In this document: in pieces, positions 1 to 9,120 of the stretch
How the letters are laid out: every line of letters starts with the position of its first letter
Numbering within the stretch: position 1 is the first letter of the stretch
NCBI GenBank assembly: GCA_021796835.1
Contig: JAKABO010000002.1
Coordinates: forward strand, 60,659 to 124,658
DNA from: Pseudomonadota bacterium
Lineage (GTDB): Bacteria; Pseudomonadota; Gammaproteobacteria; Burkholderiales; Ferrovaceae
Direction of reading: 5' to 3'
DNA length: 64,000 nt
Translations under genes and position numbers: made by a program
The notes under the pieces: generated by a model
The model's database searches: none
Seen by the model: only the letters and a program-made list of their open reading frames with translations
What the model was told of the DNA's origin: nothing

Positions 1-44
1 TTCTGAGCAACGCTTTTGCGGTCAGCGCCTCGACGGGCGAGTGA
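1..44 (+). CDS. 3' end of an upstream CDS (…LSNAFAVSASTGE*), possibly the RND periplasmic adaptor; truncated by window edge
   Basis: Open frame from the window start ending TGA at 42-44, just upstream of the RND pump start at 57; adaptor identity is inferred from position only. Confidence 0.4.
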   Translation, partial: LSNAFAVSASTGE

Positions 45-56
45 GGGTAGAGAGCC

Positions 57-3000
57 GTGTTGAAAAGCATTCTGTTGTTTTCGCTGTCCCGTCGTCCGAT
101 TGTGTTATTGGGGCTCCTGGTATTCGTTGCCGGTGGGGTCATGGCCTACCTGAAACTCAATGTGGAAGCCTATCCCAATCCGGCCCCGGTGATTCTCGAG
201 ATTACGGCCCAGGCACCCGGTCTCTCGGCCGAGGAAATGGAACGGTACTACACGGTGCCCATGGAAGTGGGGTTGGCGGCAACGCCGGGGGTCGATAACA
301 TCCGATCTACGTCCTTCTATGGACTGTCGTTTATTCGCGTCACCTTCAAATACGGCATCGATTATTATTTTGCCTATACTCAGGCCGCCCTGAGCCTGCA
401 ACAGAATGTCAGCCTGCCCAACAATGTTTCCCCCCAAATCCAGGCATCCAGTCTGGTGGGGGAAATTTTTCGGTATCAGGTCGTGGGCCCCCCCCATTTT
501 GGCTTGACCAACCTTCGCACGGTTCAGGATTGGGTGTTGCAACGGCGCTTGCTGACGGTTCCGGGGGTGGTTCAGGTCAACAGTTGGGGTGGGGCCACCA
601 AGGAATTCGACGTAGAAGCGGACCTGCATAAACTGGAAGCCTACAACATTACCATTCCCCAAATGGTGGCGGCCATCGGCAACGCCAACATCAACGTGGG
701 AGGGCGGACCATCAATATCGGCCAGCAGTCCCTCAATATACGGGGGGTTGGCTTGATCGATACCGGGGGAGCGCTGGATCTGACCCAGGGACGACGGGTG
801 ACCGATGTGGAAAACATCGTGCTTACACAGTCCAACGGGACACCGGTACTGGTCAAGGATGTGGCTCGGGTCAAGGTGGGGGTGGTGCCCCGCTTGAGCA
901 AGGCCGGACGCGATCGCCAGGATGATGTGGTGGCTGCCATCGTGGTGATGAACCGTACCATGCAAACCAACGACGTGGTGGCCCGGGTCAAGGCCGAAGT
1001 GGAAAAAATCAACCGTGACGGCAGTCTTCCTCCGGGTGTCAAGATCGTTCCTTTCTATGACCGGACTTCCCTGGTCAATGTCACCACCCACACCGTACTG
1101 CATAACCTGATCTTCGGATGTCTGCTCGTTTTCTTCATTCAGTGGGTTTTTCTGGGAGACCTGCGAAGTGCGCTCATCGTCGGAGTCAATATCCCGTTTG
1201 CCCTGTTTTTCAGCATCATCCTGTTGGTCATGACGGGGGAATCCGCCAACCTGCTTTCTCTGGGTGCGGTGGATTTCGGCATCATTGTGGATTCGGCCGT
1301 CATCCTGGTGGAAAACATCTTCCATAATTTCCAGAAAAACAAGGAGGATCGCAGTGCCTTGCTCGAGGCCTTACTGGAGGGGAATGAACGGGGGGACAGC
1401 CGGATTCTGGAACACGGCTATGGGTGGACCAACCGACTGCGCATGATTTTCATCAGTGTCCTGCAGGTGGATCGAGCCATTATCTTTTCGACCATGATCA
1501 CCGTGGCCGCTTTCCTGCCCCTCTTTACCATGGAGGGTGTGGAGGGTCAGATTTTCGGTCCGATGGCGCGTACCTACGGATACGCCCTGGCTGGGGCCCT
1601 GATTGCGACCTTTACCATTACGCCCGTTCTCTCTTCCTTTTTGTTGCCCAAGGAGGTGCGCGATACGGAAACCCTGGTGGTGCGTTGGCTGCGCGGGCGT
1701 TATGTGCCCATTCTGCGCTGGGCCCTGGCACATCGTCAGGCAACCATACTGGGGGGGATGGCCTTTTTGGGGGTCGCAGCGATCCTGTTGCGTTTGATCG
1801 GATCGGAATTTCTTCCTGCCCTCGAGGAAGGAAATTTGTGGATCCGGGCGACCATGCCGCCCACCATTTCACTGGAAGCGGGAATGCCGACCGTGACCCG
1901 GATCCGACAGATCCTGGACTCCTATCCCGAAGTCATTACGGTGGTTTCTCAGCATGGTCGGCCAGATAACGGGAGTGATGCTTCCAGTTTTGGGAATGCG
2001 GAATTTTTCGTGCCACTGAAACCCATGGAGGACTGGCCGGCCGGTGTGACCAAGGAAAAATTGGTGGCGGAATTGCAGAAGCGGTTCGCGCAGGAATTTG
2101 TGGGGATAGAATTCAACTTTTCACAGTATATTCAAGATAATGTGGAAGAGGGTCTGTCGGGGGTCAAGGGGGCCAATTCGGTCAAGATCCTGGGCCCGGA
2201 TCTGGTGGTGCTGGAAAAACTGGCCGATCGGGTGCACGATGAACTGGCCAAGGTCAAGGGGATTGCGGACCTGGGTGTTTTTCGAATCATGGGGCAACCC
2301 AATCTCAATATCGTGGTGGACCGGGTGCGGGCTGCCCGTTACGGGCTCAATACCGGCGATGTCAATACGGTGGTCCAGGCGGCTCTGGGTGGCGCCCAGA
2401 CCACAACGTTGATGGAAAGCGACCGGCAATTTTCCCTGGTGGTACGTCTGGCACCCGAGTTCAGACAGAATATCGATTCGATCCGTCAACTGAAAGTGGC
2501 CTATCAAACCCCGACGGGTACCAATGCCTACATTCCCCTCAGCGAGGTGGCGAATATTTCTCTCGATACAGGCGCTTCTTACATCTATCATGAAAAAAAC
2601 CAGCGTTTCATCCCGGTCAAATTCAGTGTGCGCGGACGGGATATCGGGAGTACGGTACTGGAAGCTCAGCAGGTCGTTGCGCGTCAGGTTCCCTTGCCGC
2701 AGGGGTACCGGATCGAGTGGGCCGGAGAGTTTGATGAATTGCAGCAGGCCAAACAGCGGCTTTTTGTGGTGGTTCCCATCGCCCTGGGCCTGATCCTGGT
2801 CTTGCTCTATGGTTTGTTCAATTCCGTGCGAGACAGCCTTCTGGTACTGGTGGCCATTCCCTTCTCCGCAGCAGGGGGGGTCATTGCCCTGTACCTGACG
2901 GGTTTGGATCTGAGCATCTCGGCGGCCATCGGTTTTGTTTCCCTGTTTGGCGTTTCGGTCATGAACGGCATTCTCATCATGACCTACTTCAATGGTCTGG

Positions 3001-3275
3001 TGAATTCGGGCATGCTTGCAGAGGAAGCCATGTTTACGGCGGCTGAGAAGCGCATGCGCCCACTTCTCATGACGGCGCTGTCGGCATGTATCGGACTGCT
3101 TCCTGCCGCGTTGTCACACGGCATCGGAAGCCAGGTACAACGGCCCCTGGCCATGGTGGTGGTGGGGGGGATGTTGCTGGGGCCGATCATGTTGCTGGTG
3201 GTGGCGCCTGCCTTGCAGATGGTATTCCTTGACAAGAGCCGGGGTAAACCCCGGGCCAGGCCAATGGATGAATGA
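57..3275 (+). CDS. czcA: CzcA/CusA-family heavy-metal efflux RND transporter (inner-membrane pump)
   Basis: 1072 aa; RND N-terminus, DFGIIVDSAVILVEN motif in TM4 typical of HME-RND divalent cation pumps, duplicated hydrophobic halves. Confidence 0.85.
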   Translation: MLKSILLFSLSRRPIVLLGLLVFVAGGVMAYLKLNVEAYPNPAPVILEITAQAPGLSAEEMERYYTVPMEVGLAATPGVDNIRSTSFYGLSFIRVTFKYGIDYYFAYTQAALSLQQNVSLPNNVSPQIQASSLVGEIFRYQVVGPPHFGLTNLRTVQDWVLQRRLLTVPGVVQVNSWGGATKEFDVEADLHKLEAYNITIPQMVAAIGNANINVGGRTINIGQQSLNIRGVGLIDTGGALDLTQGRRVTDVENIVLTQSNGTPVLVKDVARVKVGVVPRLSKAGRDRQDDVVAAIVVMNRTMQTNDVVARVKAEVEKINRDGSLPPGVKIVPFYDRTSLVNVTTHTVLHNLIFGCLLVFFIQWVFLGDLRSALIVGVNIPFALFFSIILLVMTGESANLLSLGAVDFGIIVDSAVILVENIFHNFQKNKEDRSALLEALLEGNERGDSRILEHGYGWTNRLRMIFISVLQVDRAIIFSTMITVAAFLPLFTMEGVEGQIFGPMARTYGYALAGALIATFTITPVLSSFLLPKEVRDTETLVVRWLRGRYVPILRWALAHRQATILGGMAFLGVAAILLRLIGSEFLPALEEGNLWIRATMPPTISLEAGMPTVTRIRQILDSYPEVITVVSQHGRPDNGSDASSFGNAEFFVPLKPMEDWPAGVTKEKLVAELQKRFAQEFVGIEFNFSQYIQDNVEEGLSGVKGANSVKILGPDLVVLEKLADRVHDELAKVKGIADLGVFRIMGQPNLNIVVDRVRAARYGLNTGDVNTVVQAALGGAQTTTLMESDRQFSLVVRLAPEFRQNIDSIRQLKVAYQTPTGTNAYIPLSEVANISLDTGASYIYHEKNQRFIPVKFSVRGRDIGSTVLEAQQVVARQVPLPQGYRIEWAGEFDELQQAKQRLFVVVPIALGLILVLLYGLFNSVRDSLLVLVAIPFSAAGGVIALYLTGLDLSISAAIGFVSLFGVSVMNGILIMTYFNGLVNSGMLAEEAMFTAAEKRMRPLLMTALSACIGLLPAALSHGIGSQVQRPLAMVVVGGMLLGPIMLLVVAPALQMVFLDKSRGKPRARPMDE

Positions 3276-3283
3276 AGCTGGCG

Positions 3284-3868
3284 TCAGGGTGTGATCAGGC
3301 CCAGGCTGGCTGCCCGGATCGCGGCTTCGATGCGGGTGGCGACCCCCAGTTTGGTGCGGGCGTTATCGATGTGAAAATCCACCGTTCTTTTGGACAGTCC
3401 CAGAATCAAGGCAATTTCACTCGAGGTCTTGCCGCGCGCCGACCAGGTCAGGACTTCCCGTTCCCTTTCTGCCAATTCCACGCCATTTCCGGCGGGCAGG
3501 AGTTCCCGCATCCGGCCCAAACGTGCGCGTAGAATTTCGTACAGTACGTCAAAGTCGATGGGTTTGGTGACATAGTCGTCCGCACCCAGTCGTCGTCCGT
3601 GCAATTCGCTTTCACGGTCGGTGAGGGCGGTCAGAAAAATGAACGGGGGGGGATTGGGCAGGGTGGCCAGGACTTTCTCCAGAACCTCGAATCCAGAAAG
3701 CGTGGGTAAGCCGATATCGCACAGCACCAGGTCCGGGCGCTCACGCTCGATGGCCTCGAGGCCGGCCTGACCGTCGTGGGTTAACTGGATGGATACGCCC
3801 CGGTCCTGTAACTCCTCCGCGATCAAATCGGCCATTTCATGGTCATCTTCGATACAAAGAACTTTCAT
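3284..3868 (-). CDS. Response regulator, REC domain + LuxR/FixJ-type HTH
   Basis: 194 aa; MKVLCIEDDHEMADLI…DLVLCDIGLPTLSGFEVL…TKP, then C-terminal LAEREREVLTWSARGKTSSEIALILGLSKRTVDFHI…KLG HTH. Confidence 0.9.
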   Translation of the reverse strand: MKVLCIEDDHEMADLIAEELQDRGVSIQLTHDGQAGLEAIERERPDLVLCDIGLPTLSGFEVLEKVLATLPNPPPFIFLTALTDRESELHGRRLGADDYVTKPIDFDVLYEILRARLGRMRELLPAGNGVELAEREREVLTWSARGKTSSEIALILGLSKRTVDFHIDNARTKLGVATRIEAAIRAASLGLITP

Positions 3869-3964
3869 CGACGTCCCGAAGTTGGCAAGAAAAGGGGAGA
3901 AACCACTTTCCTGGGTGGAAGGCGTACTTTATCAGGATTCTCACCGGGTTATCGATGCAAGTGT

Positions 3965-4855
3965 TCAATTATGGGATGCCGGGTCGTTTCCCAACACGTG
4001 ACCGTCGACCAGATGTCCGTAGAGAGAATTCCGGGAGCGATGAAACAGGGCGCGTGTTTCATCCACAGAACCGGTGAACCGCGGATCCTGGGGGCGATCG
4101 TGTCCATCCATGAAATAGGCCACATCCCAGGCTTCCTGATCGGAGAGCGATCCTCCCAGACTCAGGGGCATATTGGTCTTGATATAGGCTGCGGCCTTGT
4201 TCAGGTGGGCCATCCCGGCTCCCCAGTTGAAAGAACGGCTCCCCCACAGGGGCGGGAAGACCACGTGCCCGTCACCGGCCCGTCTCCCCTGGCCATCGAC
4301 CCCGTGACAGAGTGCACAATGATTCGCGTAAACGGTTTTTCCTCGTTCGTAACTGGGCGGAGTGCCGGGGGCCTGAATTTGCGGGATCCCCCGTTCCGGC
4401 AAGCGGGGGTTGATTTTTGCGTTTTTCTCCATCCAGTAGGCATACGACTCCAAAGCCACCAATATGGGGTCGCCCAAAGGAGGGGCTTTACCATTCATGC
4501 TGTAGAGAAAGCAATCCTGCAGACGTTCTGCGAAGGTATTGACCCGGTGGTTTTTGGATCGATAAGCGGGGTAGGACAGAAATGCTGCCCATAAGGGTGC
4601 CGATCCCGCCTTGCGGCCCTGGTCCAGATGACAATTGCGGCAACTCAAATCATTGCCTACATAGGCGCGTGCGTATTGACCGGTATTGGAAAAAATCAGT
4701 TGACCCTGGCGCACCATTTTTCCAAATTCATCCTTGGGAATATCACGATCCGCGGGCAAGAGGGAGGCTCCTCCCTCGGGAGGAGAGTCGGGCAGGCCGT
4801 CTCCCAGGGTCGTGAGGCTGGTCATCAACAGGGCAAGGGTCATCAGGTACTTCAC
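3965..4855 (-). CDS. tsdA: Diheme cytochrome c, thiosulfate dehydrogenase TsdA-like
   Basis: Two CXXCH motifs (CRNCH, CALCH); GNDLSCRNCHLDQGR…FAERLQDCFLYSMNGK TsdA-like block; GTG start at 4855 overlaps the upstream stop (GTGA) with AGGAGG SD. Confidence 0.72.
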   Translation of the reverse strand: MKYLMTLALLMTSLTTLGDGLPDSPPEGGASLLPADRDIPKDEFGKMVRQGQLIFSNTGQYARAYVGNDLSCRNCHLDQGRKAGSAPLWAAFLSYPAYRSKNHRVNTFAERLQDCFLYSMNGKAPPLGDPILVALESYAYWMEKNAKINPRLPERGIPQIQAPGTPPSYERGKTVYANHCALCHGVDGQGRRAGDGHVVFPPLWGSRSFNWGAGMAHLNKAAAYIKTNMPLSLGGSLSDQEAWDVAYFMDGHDRPQDPRFTGSVDETRALFHRSRNSLYGHLVDGHVLGNDPASHN

Positions 4856-5526
4856 GGTTGACCTCCTGGGGTCACGGCGGATGAGCCGGAATAGTAGAGC
4901 GAGACAGCGCGAATATCCTGGGCAGACAGTTTTCTGGAAATGTTTTCCATCAAGCGGAGGGGGCCCGGAGGGCGGCTGCCATTTTGAAATGCCCGCAACT
5001 GGTTTTCCAGATAGAGGGCCGGTTGCCCGTTCAAGGCCGGAAAGTTTTCGCCCACGCCTTTTCCATCGGGGCCATGACAATCATCACAGGAGGGAACGTT
5101 CTCGCTCCACCGGCCGTGAACGGCCAGCTCATGACCGGATTCGTCCCCGGCCCCCAGGGGGCGAGACCGGGGGGGTAACTGTGCGTAATAGTTGGCCGCA
5201 TGGGTGATGCCATCCGCCGTGAGCGCTTGGGCGATCGAGTTCATGATGGGGTTTTTCCGTTCGCCGGAGGCAAAGGCATGCAGTTGTTTCTCCAGATAGG
5301 TGGAAGGAAGCCCTCTCAAACCGGGTATTCCCCCTGCGGCATTCCCCTCGCCTTCGCTTCCGTGACAACCGGCACAGGCGGCACGGCTGAATCCGCTGCC
5401 CTCCCCGACGCCGAGGATCAGGGCATGGGGGGGAGAGGTTTCGGCGTGTGCGCCAAAGGCCAGGGGTAGAAACAGAAGGGCCTTGAGGAACACTTTTCCA
5501 CGCGCACGGTACTTTGTCCTGTTCAT
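4852..5526 (-). CDS. tsdB: Diheme cytochrome c (cyt c4/c553-like, TsdB-like electron acceptor)
   Basis: 224 aa; signal peptide plus two CXXCH (CAGCHG, CDDCHG); translationally coupled to the TsdA-like gene. Confidence 0.65.
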   Translation of the reverse strand: MNRTKYRARGKVFLKALLFLPLAFGAHAETSPPHALILGVGEGSGFSRAACAGCHGSEGEGNAAGGIPGLRGLPSTYLEKQLHAFASGERKNPIMNSIAQALTADGITHAANYYAQLPPRSRPLGAGDESGHELAVHGRWSENVPSCDDCHGPDGKGVGENFPALNGQPALYLENQLRAFQNGSRPPGPLRLMENISRKLSAQDIRAVSLYYSGSSAVTPGGQP

Positions 5527-5538
5527 GTCACGACCTCT

Positions 5539-6525
5539 TCATCGACGGACTGACGGTTCATCCGTAGATTGCGGATAAGGTTTGAAACCATAATGTGCAA
5601 AAATGGCCTGGGCCCTGGCCGACTTCAGGAAGTCGACCCAGGCTTGAGCCGCCTGGGGATGGGGTGCCCCTTTGACCACTCCTGCCGCGTAAACGGCAGT
5701 GGCATTCTGGGGGTCGGGAATCTCCACATGGGTGATCGGGTTCCCGGTTTCCTCCTGAAAAATTGCTTCGGATTGCCAGGTAACTCCGGCATCTGCAAGG
5801 CCCTTCATCAAGGTCATCGGGCTTTGTCGATGATGGATGTGGGTCAGTCGGGTTTCTCCCGTACGGACCTTACGGACATAAACCTCCTGAACCAGTTCAG
5901 GGCCTCCTGCCTTCATCAAGGCGGCCTTGATCTGCCGTCCAATCCCTTCGAATTCCGGATTGGGCATGACCAGTTTTACGCCGGGCTTGCCCAGATCGAC
6001 CAGCGTCCGGATGTGTGCGGGATTATTTTTCGGGACCATGATGGTCAGTTGATTGGTGGCGTAGGACACGATGGGGCCTTGTAATGACCCCTCACTGTCC
6101 ATGGCGCTGACCCGTTTCAATCCTGCGGCGTAGACGTCTGCCTTGACGGTCCAGGTCATGTTGCCTACCGTGATGGTACCGCCCTGGTGAATTTGATCGA
6201 ACAGCAGTCCCGGCGGGATGGTTTCGTAATAAATTTTTCCTTTCAGCGCAGGGTGTTCCTCCTCAAAGGCGGCTACCAGGGGGGCCATGGCAAAGAAGTA
6301 GTTGCCGCCCACAAAAATCGACAACTGAGCGCCCATGGGGTCCCCATGAAAATCCGGCAGATTGTCCACTTCGGGGACAGTGAATTCCAGTCCGCGTTGG
6401 ACGACGGGGTCGTTTCTTCCTTCGCTCCAGGGTGGGTTCACGCCGGCCTGGGTGTTCAGGGAGATACCGCCCAGCAGGGTCAGTAACATCGTCTTGATAA
6501 AGAAAGAAGTTCTGTCTATTTTCAT
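5539..6525 (-). CDS. Periplasmic substrate-binding protein, ModA-like (no permease nearby)
   Basis: Signal peptide MKIDRTSFFIKTMLLTLLGGISLNTQA; type-II PBP-like features (LSIFVGGNYFFAMAPLVAAFEEEHP, TNQLTIMVPKNNP, AAGVVKGAPHPQAAQAWVDFLKS); start chosen at ATG 6525 after an SD. Confidence 0.7.
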   Translation of the reverse strand: MKIDRTSFFIKTMLLTLLGGISLNTQAGVNPPWSEGRNDPVVQRGLEFTVPEVDNLPDFHGDPMGAQLSIFVGGNYFFAMAPLVAAFEEEHPALKGKIYYETIPPGLLFDQIHQGGTITVGNMTWTVKADVYAAGLKRVSAMDSEGSLQGPIVSYATNQLTIMVPKNNPAHIRTLVDLGKPGVKLVMPNPEFEGIGRQIKAALMKAGGPELVQEVYVRKVRTGETRLTHIHHRQSPMTLMKGLADAGVTWQSEAIFQEETGNPITHVEIPDPQNATAVYAAGVVKGAPHPQAAQAWVDFLKSARAQAIFAHYGFKPYPQSTDEPSVRR

Positions 6526-6535
6526 GAGTGTTCTC

Positions 6536-7327
6536 CTATTTGGCGTAATAAAATCCCCGTGCACCCAATTCGGGCATCGTTCCCATCACGCCGGGGGTCA
6601 ATACCGCCCCATCGATGAGGTGATTGGTGAGTTCGGCAGCCAATTGGGGGATGGATCGATGGTCTGGATTCACATCCGACTTGTGCAGGCGGGTAGCCAA
6701 CTCGAAGATGGCGTTGTGGCAGGCCAGAAAAACAACGCCACGGGACTGCAGTACGGGAATACTGTTATCCAGGGGGGAGAATGCGCCGGTGATGTCCTCA
6801 TATTGGGCGGGGTCCGTCTGGGCTGCAGCAGAGACCTTCAGGAAACTGTTGTCCTTGAATTTCCCCTGGGTCAGTTGGGACAATTGATACTTTTCCCACA
6901 GGTAATCATCGTAAAGCGCCAAATGGGCGGGTCCATGGGTGCCCGAGACCACCAGAAAATCCTTGTGTCCGAAAGCCCAAATCTGGGTATTCAGGGTATT
7001 TCTCATCAGATTGAGCCATGGGCCGTCCAGGACTACGTTGTCGAAAACCTGCTTATGCTGTCCCTGATACTGGAAAACCAGGCGCAAGGCCTCCTCATCC
7101 CATTCGTCGGGGTGGGTCAAAATCATGGGAACGCTCTTGAAGTCCCGACGTCGGGGCGTTTTTTCCAGGGATTGGTTCAAAAGGGATAACGTTGAGGTCC
7201 CTTCGGGAATCAAGGTCCTCAAGGAGGATTGGGCCGATTCGGCGTGCGCAATCGATCCGCCGCCCAGCGTCAGGGTTGCCAGACCGCTGGTCATGAAGCC
7301 CAACATTCCTCTGCGTGCATTGTTCAT
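6536..7327 (-). CDS. Tat-signal-like exported protein with DsrE-like C-terminal region
   Basis: MNNARRGMLGFMTSGLATLTLGGGSIAHA signal; C-terminal GVVFLACHNAIFELA…DGAVLTPGVMGTMPELGARGFYYAK resembles the DsrE-family fold pattern; single Cys in the protein. Confidence 0.55.
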   Translation of the reverse strand: MNNARRGMLGFMTSGLATLTLGGGSIAHAESAQSSLRTLIPEGTSTLSLLNQSLEKTPRRRDFKSVPMILTHPDEWDEEALRLVFQYQGQHKQVFDNVVLDGPWLNLMRNTLNTQIWAFGHKDFLVVSGTHGPAHLALYDDYLWEKYQLSQLTQGKFKDNSFLKVSAAAQTDPAQYEDITGAFSPLDNSIPVLQSRGVVFLACHNAIFELATRLHKSDVNPDHRSIPQLAAELTNHLIDGAVLTPGVMGTMPELGARGFYYAK

Positions 7328-7578
7328 GGTATGTGCTCCGAATAAAATTTGTTGTGGGAGATGCAGCCCCCTGAAAGGGGCTTAATATCATATCGTTCTA
7401 TCCTTAGAATTAGTGGTTGTATTATAAGTACTGGTTCAAAGATAAGTAAAATTCATTTTTATCATTAAACAATGAATATTATTCATCTGTTGGCCGGAGA
7501 GGACTGGATGTTTTCTTTGTTTGTGTAAAATTTGTTGAAATTCAATTGGTTTTAAGTATTTTTCGAATACAATAGACC

Positions 7579-9099
7579 ATGCGTTTCCACTCCCTGCGCA
7601 CACGCCTGTCCTTGGCCTATGCCCTTTTCCTTTTGCTGGTCGTGGGGTTGGGGGCGTTCAGCATCCGTCAGTTGGATGACTATAACCGGGTGACGGCAGA
7701 GATCCGTGACCGCTGGTTGCAATCTACGCGCATTCTGGGCGATCTCAATAACGATACCTCGGATTTTCGTTCGGCCGAGGGCAGTTTCCTGCTGGCGGAT
7801 ACGCCGTTGGAACGTCAGGACAGTGCACGCGAAATGGACGCTCTGGATGCTTCCATTGCCCATAGTCTGGTGCGATACCAGCGCATCCGCCACGACGACC
7901 AGGAAGATCGGCTGTATCAGGATTTTCTCGTCCATTGGCGCAGTTATCGTCGGCTGGTGAGGCAGGAACAGGCGTTGCCGCCTGAGAATGGCACAGCGAT
8001 CCGTCTATATCGCACCGATGCGCGCACCGCTTACGACCGGGCCAGTGAAACACTGGGACAGTTGACCCAGTGGAATCTGGTGGGGGCCAAAAATGCCGTA
8101 GAGCGGGAGAGTGCCACTTACCGGGATGCCAATGGCTGGATCGTGGCAGCCATTTTGACGGCGGGATTGCTGCTTTTTACGGCCATTGGTTTCATTACAC
8201 GCTCTGTTTCCAACCCGTTGCTCGATTTGGCGAGGAGCATGCAACGGATCGTGGACAAGGAAGCCGAGGTTCCCATCCAGGGGGTTGAACGGAGTGATGA
8301 AATTGGCGTCATGGCCCGTTCGGTACGGGTCTTCCAGGACAATGCCCGAGCGCTGTTGACCAGTCAGGCCCGCCTGGCGGAACAGGCGAAGAGCCTTGAA
8401 GATGCCCTGGCCAAAGCGCAGGAAATGACTCAGCAACAACATAATTTCGTTCTGATGACCTCCCATGAATTTCGTACGCCCCTGGCCCTGATCGACGGGT
8501 ATGCCCAGCGTCTGTATAACGCCCGCGGGCGTTTTGGGCCGGACGAGGTGGGGGAGCGTGCACTCAAGATCCGGCGTGCCACCCAGCGCCTGACCACGCT
8601 GCTCGACAATTTGCTGGACATCCCCAAACATTCCACCGAAACACAACCCTTCCATCCGCAACCACTGGAGGTCGGCGAATTGCTTCGTCGTTTGTGCCAG
8701 GAATACCGCGAGATGGCTCCCGATCGACATTTTCAGGAAGATCTGGAGAATTTCAGTTTGTTCATCACAGGGGATGCGGAGTTGCTTCACCAGGCATTCG
8801 GCAATCTATTGTCCAATGCCGTCAAATATTCGGCGCCGGGCAGTTCCATCACGCTCGGGGCACAGGACTGCGATGGTACCCTGGTGATTGAGATATCGGA
8901 TCAGGGCATCGGCATTCCCGAGCGGGATCGGCCCCATATTTTCGAGCGATATTACCGTGGCTCCAACGTCGGGTCGCACAGTGGGACGGGCGTGGGGCTC
9001 ACCCTCGTGAACCAGATCATTGCTCTGCACCACGGGACATTGGAAGTTGTCAGTACGGAGGGAGTGGGGAGCCGGTTTACCGTCCGCCTTCCCTATTGA
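7579..9099 (+). CDS. Membrane sensor histidine kinase (periplasmic helical sensor, HAMP, HisKA, HATPase_c)
   Basis: 506 aa; two TM segments flanking a helical ~170 aa region, HAMP-like linker, MTSHEFRTPLALIDGY H-box, NLLSNAVKYS N-box, DQGIGIPE, GTGVGLTLV. Confidence 0.9.
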   Translation: MRFHSLRTRLSLAYALFLLLVVGLGAFSIRQLDDYNRVTAEIRDRWLQSTRILGDLNNDTSDFRSAEGSFLLADTPLERQDSAREMDALDASIAHSLVRYQRIRHDDQEDRLYQDFLVHWRSYRRLVRQEQALPPENGTAIRLYRTDARTAYDRASETLGQLTQWNLVGAKNAVERESATYRDANGWIVAAILTAGLLLFTAIGFITRSVSNPLLDLARSMQRIVDKEAEVPIQGVERSDEIGVMARSVRVFQDNARALLTSQARLAEQAKSLEDALAKAQEMTQQQHNFVLMTSHEFRTPLALIDGYAQRLYNARGRFGPDEVGERALKIRRATQRLTTLLDNLLDIPKHSTETQPFHPQPLEVGELLRRLCQEYREMAPDRHFQEDLENFSLFITGDAELLHQAFGNLLSNAVKYSAPGSSITLGAQDCDGTLVIEISDQGIGIPERDRPHIFERYYRGSNVGSHSGTGVGLTLVNQIIALHHGTLEVVSTEGVGSRFTVRLPY

Positions 9100-9120
9100 T
9101 GTGACTGAGGGCGTCGAGTC

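Noticed and set aside
105-1325. Long antisense ORF opposite the RND pump (406 aa) and many other long antisense ORFs
   Set aside because: Composition is typical of shadow ORFs in GC-rich genes (His/Gln/Gly-rich, no recognisable domain); the opposite frame has clear homology-like motifs.
3239-3254. CCGGGG-TAAA-CCCCGG hairpin at the 3' end of the RND pump gene as a terminator
   Set aside because: Lies in coding sequence and has no T-run in either direction; too weak to call.
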